NCBI GenBank assembly: GCA_937860285.1
Contig: CALMBS010000313.1
Location: 1-11,223, forward strand
Source of the DNA: an uncultured Chloroflexota bacterium
GTDB lineage: Bacteria > Chloroflexota > Dehalococcoidia > UBA2247 > RBG-13-53-26
DNA length: 11,223 nt
Direction: 5' to 3'
Positions 6,776 through 11,223 of this stretch are shown piece by piece (the first letter of the stretch is position 1; every line of letters begins with the position of its first letter). The translations under genes and the position numbers were made by a program. The notes beneath the pieces are model-generated. The model was not told the DNA's origin and ran no database searches. It saw only the letters and a program-made list of their open reading frames with translations.

Positions 6776-6925
6776 ATGACGGCGAGCGAGCTTGAGTCAC
6801 TGGCCATATACCGGACACACAAGAACTGCCAGTGTGTCCATTGCCAGGAGGCCCGGCGGGCGCTGTCCGAGTACGACAGCCAGCCCAGGGTCTGCCGGGT
6901 CTCGCCCGCGCCCCCTCCCCCTTGA
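6776..6925 (+). CDS. possible small cysteine-rich protein (49 aa)
   Basis: An ATG-started frame of 49 codons ends in TGA at 6923-6925. The N-terminal half reads like real protein (ELESLAIYRTHKNCQCVHCQ), with a C-x-C-x2-C cluster at residues 18, 20 and 23 and a fourth cysteine at 40, compatible with a small zinc-binding unit, then an amphipathic EARRALSEYD stretch. Codon third positions are mostly G or C, like the neighbours. The upstream TAGGTGG is a weak, closely spaced ribosome site. The last nine residues are proline-rich (PAPPPP) and less convincing. I do not recognise a family. Confidence 0.4.
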   Translation: MTASELESLAIYRTHKNCQCVHCQEARRALSEYDSQPRVCRVSPAPPPP

Positions 6926-6980
6926 TGCCGCAGCACCACGCAGGCACGATTCGCGCGTGGCCCTGTCCGGCGAGTCGGGC

Positions 6981-7000
6981 TGGGGCGTGGAACCCCATTT
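6981..7000 (+). terminator. hairpin with short T run between convergent genes
   Basis: TGGGG (6981-6985), a 7-nt loop and CCCCA (6993-6997) followed by TTT lie 55 nt downstream of the small frame and next to the stop of the HD-GYP gene. The stem is only 5 bp, so this is a weak candidate. Confidence 0.25.
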
Positions 7001-7001
7001 G

Positions 7002-9878
7002 TCAGGAGCCCAGCAGTCCCTGCTGCGCGAACTTGAACGACCCCTTTTCGAAGACCGCCAGGCAGGCATCCACCACGCCAGCATCATAGAGCTTGCCCTT
7101 GTGGCGGGCGATCTCCTTCAGGGCCTCATCCAGACTGGACGCCCGCTTGTGTGGCTGTTCTGAGGTCATGGCTGCAACAACATCCGCCACTGCAACGATT
7201 CGGGCCTCCAGACTGCTCTTTTCCCCCTTCAGCCCCAGAGGATAGCCCGACCCATCCATCCTTTCGTGATGCTGTGCCACAATGTCTACTATGGTCTGCG
7301 GGCAATGCTCGTCTGTCAGCATCTGGGAACCGGACCGGGGATGTGACTTCACCGCCTCCAGTTCCGCACGCGTCAGCTTGTCACGCTTGTTGAGTAACTC
7401 AGTCGGCAAGAGTGTCTTGCCCACATCATGCAGCGCGGCGGCTACCTGCACTGCCCGGCTCCGCCGGTGGGAAAGGCCAAGTTCAGCTGCAATGGCCAGG
7501 GCCAGACCAGTCACCTTCTGCTGGTGCCGCGCAACATTTGGGTCTCTGGCCCTCACCCTTGATGTCATGGTCTCAACCAGCTGGTCGAGGTTCTCCTCCG
7601 ACTGGCTGGGTGTCGGTACCGGTACTCCTCGCCGTCCAGGGCGACGATGACGCGACCGGAAGTAGAGCCAGACGGCACTGCTCAAGATGACAGAAGAGGC
7701 CGCCAGCCCGATCATGACCGCCATTCGCACATTGCGAGCGGCGTCCACAATGGTCCCGTCCTTGTTGATGATGAACCAGATGAAGAAGAAGACAGCGAGG
7801 GACAGCGCTGCCAGATCAACCCACCATTTCCACGCGGCGAGCTTGCCGCCGTCGAGGAACGTTATGGGGAGCAGCATGAAGACCAGCCCTTCCAGACCCG
7901 CAACACAGGTACCGGACAGGGCATTATCGGCCACCAGAATGCCGAAGTTGCCCTCTTGCCTGGCGGCCGTGGATATGAGGCCCCGGGAGTAGAAGGCACC
8001 GACAGCTATGGCCATGACGAGAACGGCGCTGGCCAGGATGACGATGGCCTCCTGGCGCTCGTTGGGCTTCTGTGCTGACAGGACGGTGGCTGCCCCGACG
8101 AAGCCGAAGATTACCCCCGGATGGAAGTCAATAGCGTTGGATGTCCCGACGCAGATGAGGGCGACCAGAAGCGCTATCCAGTATACCCGGAATCCTGCCG
8201 GAATGCGGAAGTGGCGCGCCATCAGGGCCGCCTGGATTCCGTCATACGCCAGCGTCATTATTCCCACGGACGCAAGCAATGCGAGGAACAGCGCCAGTCC
8301 TTTGAGGTTGAAGGCGAATGCCGGATCGATGAGGCAGTACATCATGGCAGAAATCGTCACGACAGTCCCCGCTGTCAGGCAGATGCCCACCCTGAGCGAA
8401 AGGCGGGGCAGTCGGCGCGTCCTCTCTGAAACGTAGCGTTCGACGGACCCCAGTCGCCTGGTGATGCCTCTCACCCATTCCTGGACGGTCTGGTAGTTCT
8501 CCTTGACCGTTCCATTGAACAGCGTGGCAGCGAAGTAGAAGGCCAGCACGAAAGCCGCGGTCAGCAACAGGTTGGTGCTGACGACCTTGGGATCGGTGGA
8601 CACCTCGCTGGGCAGCGGGACCGAGCCGGTCAGGCTCTCGTCTTCTCTCCCCGGAGGGGAGGGGTCAGTTCCCGCGGGTCTTCCGTTTGCCGCAATCGTG
8701 TATCCGTACTCCGGAAAGGCATATGGCGACCAATAGTAGCTGCAGTACACCAGCACGTAGTAGTAGCCCGCCTGTGTGTCGGTCAGAACCAAGGCCTGGT
8801 CCGGGCTGTCTGCCAAGATGCCTCTGAGATCGTACGTATCGGTGGATGGGAGGTCGCCGTACCTCACGTATAGGTCGAAAGTGTTCCGGGTCGCGTCCTC
8901 CGTGGCATCGAGTTCAATCGACAACGTCTCACCTGCTGCCATGGCCACCTGATACCAGCGGGCATCACCGCCGCGCGACACCTTGTCGTCTGTCGGTGAG
9001 CCGGTCGCCAGACCGGGCATGGTGCCCTCGGTTCGAGCTGCTACGGTGTACCCGTACTCGGGTCGTCCGTAGGGAGAAAGGTAGCTGCTGCAGTAGACAA
9101 GCACATAGTAGTATCCTGCCGCGGTGTCTCTTACGAGCAGGGCCTGGTCGGGGCTGGCCGTCAGTACGCCCCTGGAATCGTAAGAGTCGATCGACGGGAG
9201 ATCACCATGCTTGATGTACAGATCGAAGGTGTTCCGGCTGGCGTTCTCGATGGCCTGAAGGTCGATGAAGAGCTCCTTGCCTGCTCCCGGCAGGACCTGG
9301 TACCAGCGTGCGTCGCCGCCCCGGGCCACGGTACCAGTTGAAGGCGTGCCGAGCTCCAGGGTGGACATGGTGTCCGTGGTGTGGGCGGTGATCGTGTAGG
9401 AATACTCGGGCTTGCCGTAGGGAGACCAGTAGTGGCTGCATTGAACAAGGATGTAGTACTCCCCTGCCCGGGTCTCTTCAACGAGGAGCGCCTGGTCTGC
9501 GCCCTTGGGCAAGATCCCCGCGTAATCGTATGACTCGGTTGTTGGGGGGCCGCCGTATTTCACGTATAGATCCAGCGTATTGCGGCTGCTGTCTTCCGCA
9601 CCGTCCAGGAAGAGCGACAGCGTCTCGCCTGATTGGGCCGAAACGCGATAGAAGTCAGCCTCACCGGCTCCCGTGACAACACTCGATGATGCTACGCCGG
9701 AGGTGAGGAGGGTCTGCGCGCTGGCCGGGTGCACATCCGCCAGGACAATCAGCGCTGAGGCCAGCAGGCTGCTCAGCGCTATGACAAGGAATGTCACCGT
9801 GCAAGCTTGTCTGACGAATGGCGGCCTTCTGCCATGTCGACGAGCGGAGCTGTAAGGTCGCCGTGGGGACTGGTGCAT
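7002..9878 (-). CDS. membrane receptor: three PPC-like repeats, M50-like membrane domain, HD-GYP phosphodiesterase
   Basis: A 958-residue protein. A signal peptide (about 21-55, with PASAQT as likely cleavage site) leads into three tandem 116-residue PPC-like beta repeats (about 70-171, 186-287, 302-397), then a Pro/Gly/Ser linker, a TM helix (435-455), a basic cytoplasmic stretch, and seven to eight TM helices (about 494-741). The C-terminal HD-GYP domain (about 762-945) has all the expected residues: His785, HDVGK (817-821), His846, HHERMDGSGYP (870-880), Asp899. HD-GYP enzymes hydrolyse c-di-GMP in the cytoplasm, so the outer repeats probably sense or bind something and control turnover. 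The membrane part resembles site-2 proteases but has YDGIQ (545-549) where HExxH would be, and keeps LDG (675-677). The ATG at 9878 has AAGGTGA 7 nt upstream. The gene stands alone. Confidence 0.9.
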   Translation of the reverse strand: MHQSPRRPYSSARRHGRRPPFVRQACTVTFLVIALSSLLASALIVLADVHPASAQTLLTSGVASSSVVTGAGEADFYRVSAQSGETLSLFLDGAEDSSRNTLDLYVKYGGPPTTESYDYAGILPKGADQALLVEETRAGEYYILVQCSHYWSPYGKPEYSYTITAHTTDTMSTLELGTPSTGTVARGGDARWYQVLPGAGKELFIDLQAIENASRNTFDLYIKHGDLPSIDSYDSRGVLTASPDQALLVRDTAAGYYYVLVYCSSYLSPYGRPEYGYTVAARTEGTMPGLATGSPTDDKVSRGGDARWYQVAMAAGETLSIELDATEDATRNTFDLYVRYGDLPSTDTYDLRGILADSPDQALVLTDTQAGYYYVLVYCSYYWSPYAFPEYGYTIAANGRPAGTDPSPPGREDESLTGSVPLPSEVSTDPKVVSTNLLLTAAFVLAFYFAATLFNGTVKENYQTVQEWVRGITRRLGSVERYVSERTRRLPRLSLRVGICLTAGTVVTISAMMYCLIDPAFAFNLKGLALFLALLASVGIMTLAYDGIQAALMARHFRIPAGFRVYWIALLVALICVGTSNAIDFHPGVIFGFVGAATVLSAQKPNERQEAIVILASAVLVMAIAVGAFYSRGLISTAARQEGNFGILVADNALSGTCVAGLEGLVFMLLPITFLDGGKLAAWKWWVDLAALSLAVFFFIWFIINKDGTIVDAARNVRMAVMIGLAASSVILSSAVWLYFRSRHRRPGRRGVPVPTPSQSEENLDQLVETMTSRVRARDPNVARHQQKVTGLALAIAAELGLSHRRSRAVQVAAALHDVGKTLLPTELLNKRDKLTRAELEAVKSHPRSGSQMLTDEHCPQTIVDIVAQHHERMDGSGYPLGLKGEKSSLEARIVAVADVVAAMTSEQPHKRASSLDEALKEIARHKGKLYDAGVVDACLAVFEKGSFKFAQQGLLGS
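8688..9671 (-). repeat. three tandem PPC-like repeats encoded in the HD-GYP receptor gene
   Basis: Units start at residues 70, 186 and 302, an exact 116-residue (348-bp) period: 9671-9366, 9323-9018 and 8975-8688. Each contains RxxDLY or similar (RNTLDLYVKYG, RNTFDLYIKHG, RNTFDLYVRYG), a PDQAL or ADQAL strand, AGxYYxLV, one cysteine (147, 263, 379) and SPY-x3-PEYxYT. Units 2 and 3 resemble each other more than either resembles unit 1. The pattern fits the bacterial pre-peptidase C-terminal (PPC) beta-sandwich, normally secreted. Confidence 0.8.
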
Positions 9879-9889
9879 CGCGCTCTCAC

Positions 9890-9917
9890 CTTATCACGCG
9901 TTGTGCGAGTCTGTCAA
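9890..9917 (-). promoter_or_regulatory. candidate promoter of the HD-GYP receptor gene
   Basis: On the minus strand a perfect -35 TTGACA (9917-9912) is followed after 16 bp by GATAAG (9895-9890, four of six). The start would fall near 9883, only about 5 nt before the ATG, which would exclude the Shine-Dalgarno-like AAGGTGA from the mRNA. Either the start lies further upstream or the message is nearly leaderless. Confidence 0.35.
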
Positions 9918-10215
9918 ACTTAGACGATTTATGTCTGCATTACCATTTGATCGATGATCGTTACCGAGAGTGTATTGGCAGGTCGCGACAGAGTAGGCTG
10001 TCCTTGCATGAGAGGCTGCCCCCAGCCGGATTTACAGGGTTGACGATGGTTGTGGCGGATCACCCGCCCTGCCGGTCGTCGTGGCCATGATCTCAGGGTT
10101 CACTTTCTGCGTGGCTAGCCGGATAGCAGCGCCGGCCGGCGGCCACGCCAGCCAGCGCCTTCTACCGTGGTGCTTCACATCGCGGCAGCTCTCAGGGTTG
10201 CCCGACCCCGACCAG

Positions 10216-10227
10216 TCGATGCATCGA
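10216..10227. promoter_or_regulatory. 12-bp palindrome upstream of the AOR gene
   Basis: TCGATGCATCGA is a perfect palindrome about 40 bp upstream of the candidate AOR -35 box. It could be an operator for a dimeric regulator, though a 12-bp palindrome can also arise by chance. Confidence 0.25.
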
Positions 10228-10267
10228 ACCCGGCACCGCGTATCCCCGCGAGCTCCCCACTGAGGAC

Positions 10268-10297
10268 TTGTACGGCCCGTGAAGGGCGAGCTAGAAT
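10268..10297 (+). promoter_or_regulatory. candidate promoter of the AOR gene
   Basis: A -10 TAGAAT (10292-10297, five of six) lies 18 bp downstream of a weak -35 TTGTAC (10268-10273, three of six). The predicted start near 10304 leaves a 12-nt leader containing the purine-rich GAGGGAG ribosome site before the ATG at 10316. Confidence 0.4.
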
Positions 10298-10315
10298 CTC
10301 AGTAGAGGGAGAACC

Positions 10316-11223
10316 ATGGGCTCATTCGGGTACGCCGGAAGGATTCTGACCGTCGACCTCTCCGCGGGCAAAGTGGGAGAGCTTGCCACATCCGACTACG
10401 CCGGGAGGTTCGTCGGCGGCAGGGGCATGGCCAATGCCCTGTATTGGGACAACGTCGCGCCGGAGACCGGTGCGCTGGACCCCGGCAACTGCCTGGTGCT
10501 GGCCACCGGCCCGCTGGCCGGGGTGCCGGTCATCGGCGGCTCCAGGCTGTACGTGTCGGCCAAGTCCCCTATGACCTCTCCGGAGCACCTGGCCTACTGC
10601 AACCTGGGCGGGGACTGGGGTACCAGGCTCAAGTCGGCGGGGTACGATGCCGTGTTCATCCGGGGCAGGGCCGAGAAGCCGGTGTACCTCCTGGTGGAGG
10701 AGCAAACGTGCAGGCTTGAGGATGCCTCGTGGCTCTGGGGAAAGGGGGCCATCCAGGCCCGGGAGATCCTCAAGGGCGAGCTGGGGGATGCCATCAGCGT
10801 GGTGGCCATCGGCCAGGCGGGGGAGAACCGAGCCAGCATGGCCTGCCTGATCGCCACGGACGATGCGGCGGGCGGGGGAGGCATGGGGGCCGTGATGGGC
10901 TCCAAGAACCTCAAGGCCATCGTGGTCCGCGGCGTGAGAAGGCGCACCAGCGTGGCCCGTCCCGAGGCGCTGGACGGCCTCACGAAGGAGTTCCGCCGCC
11001 TGTTCACGCGCCATCCCACTCTCAAGATAGGCAACGCGCCCCTGGAGGTCACGGGGCCCGGGACGGCCAAAGCGCCCTGCTGGCTCTGCATGGGCGACTG
11101 CCTCAGGAGGACCTACCAGGCGCAGGACGGGAAGAAGGGCAAGTTCATGTGCCAGCCGGCGTCGTTCTACTATCCGTGGGTGGAGAAGCACTACGGCCCG
11201 GGACACGAGGCCCCCTTCCAGGC
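10316..11223 (+). CDS. aldehyde:ferredoxin oxidoreductase, N-terminal part (runs off window)
   Basis: The first 302 residues of a tungsten/molybdenum AOR-family enzyme, open at the window end (family length is about 600). Visible hallmarks: FVGGRGMANALYW (32-44), SAKSPM (81-86), GGDWGTRLKSAGYDAVFIRG (98-117), GQAGEN (166-171), GAVMGSKNLKAIVVRG (191-206), and C-x2-C-x3-C at Cys255, Cys258 and Cys262, three of the four ligands of the [4Fe-4S] cluster beside the bis-pterin cofactor; the fourth lies beyond the window. The family oxidises aldehydes to acids with ferredoxin as acceptor, although many paralogues have other or unknown substrates. Oddities: AAGGGG (184-189) replaces the usual AGRGG, and the stretch between the KNLKAI block and the cysteines is short. 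GAGGGAG precedes the ATG at 10316. The ferredoxin at the left end could be a partner, but this is inference. Confidence 0.92.
   Translation, partial: MGSFGYAGRILTVDLSAGKVGELATSDYAGRFVGGRGMANALYWDNVAPETGALDPGNCLVLATGPLAGVPVIGGSRLYVSAKSPMTSPEHLAYCNLGGDWGTRLKSAGYDAVFIRGRAEKPVYLLVEEQTCRLEDASWLWGKGAIQAREILKGELGDAISVVAIGQAGENRASMACLIATDDAAGGGGMGAVMGSKNLKAIVVRGVRRRTSVARPEALDGLTKEFRRLFTRHPTLKIGNAPLEVTGPGTAKAPCWLCMGDCLRRTYQAQDGKKGKFMCQPASFYYPWVEKHYGPGHEAPFQ

Larger units (their letters stand above)
6561..7001. other. gap between the SpoIIAA-like and HD-GYP genes
   Basis: The left part (6561-6700) holds the promoter and ribosome site of the SpoIIAA-like gene. The middle holds one plausible small gene (6776-6925). 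The right part has a small hairpin at 6981-6997. Longer open frames here on either strand have compositions unlike protein and are not called. Confidence 0.5.
9879..10315. other. intergenic region between the divergent HD-GYP and AOR genes
   Basis: This 437-bp stretch has no convincing gene. It holds the two divergent promoters and several inverted repeats: GACAG/CTGTC (9987-10002), GGCGG/CCGCC (10054-10068), a larger interrupted stem GCGTGGC..GCCGG / CCGGC..GCCACGC (10109-10148) and a perfect 12-bp palindrome (10216-10227). None is followed by a T-tract. Short open frames here have no protein-like features. Confidence 0.5.

Noticed and set aside
6610..6939. Minus-strand open frame upstream of the SpoIIAA-like gene
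   Set aside because: It overlaps the TATAAT box and leader of that gene, and its translation has no protein-like pattern.
10322..11206. Long open frame antisense to the AOR gene (294 codons)
   Set aside because: It is a shadow of the G/C third-position bias of AOR; its translation is rich in Pro, His, Arg and Gly and has no recognisable motif.

Overview
The window is high-GC bacterial DNA (the window ends inside a gene on both sides) carrying nine protein genes or gene fragments. The gene types (aldehyde:ferredoxin oxidoreductase, CooF/HycB-type four-cluster ferredoxin, PatA/LpxL-type acyltransferase, SpoIIAA-like protein, HD-GYP receptor), the strong G/C bias at third codon positions and the frequent AGG arginine codons suggest an anaerobe. 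My best guess is Chloroflexota (Dehalococcoidia-like), but this rests on general resemblance, not on a marker gene. I see no tRNA, rRNA, CRISPR array, transposase or phage gene.

Layout. 2-403 (+): C-terminal end of a MacB/LolD-type ABC ATPase. 94-735 (-): ferredoxin with four [4Fe-4S] motifs. These two genes run tail to tail and overlap antisense by 310 bp; the family-like sequence of both stops at the same place, about position 150. 736-1130: intergenic, with a good promoter and a long stem-loop in the ferredoxin leader. 1131-3200 (+): chemoreceptor with an sCache-like sensor. 3268-4038 (+): alpha/beta hydrolase. 4069-4935 (-): LPLAT-family acyltransferase, convergent with the hydrolase across a 30-bp gap holding a GC hairpin. 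5071-6114 (+): metallo-beta-lactamase-fold hydrolase, divergent from the acyltransferase. 6171-6560 (-): SpoIIAA/STAS-like small protein. 6776-6925 (+): possible 49-residue cysteine-rich protein. 7002-9878 (-): a 958-residue membrane receptor with a signal peptide, three 116-residue extracytoplasmic PPC-like repeats, a polytopic membrane domain and a C-terminal HD-GYP domain. 9879-10315: intergenic. 10316 to the window end (+): N-terminal 302 residues of an aldehyde:ferredoxin oxidoreductase.

How the genes fit together. This is mostly a set of single genes with their own promoters rather than one operon. Two themes are visible: signal transduction (chemoreceptor, SpoIIAA-like protein, c-di-GMP phosphodiesterase receptor) and low-potential redox chemistry (ferredoxin and AOR, about 9.6 kb apart on opposite strands, so any partnership is inference). 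The most unusual object is the HD-GYP receptor: its membrane domain looks like a site-2-protease (M50) fold in which the zinc-binding HExxH is replaced by YDGIQ while the downstream LDG motif is kept. That suggests a pseudoprotease-like membrane module joining a repeat-built outer sensor to an intact-looking c-di-GMP phosphodiesterase.
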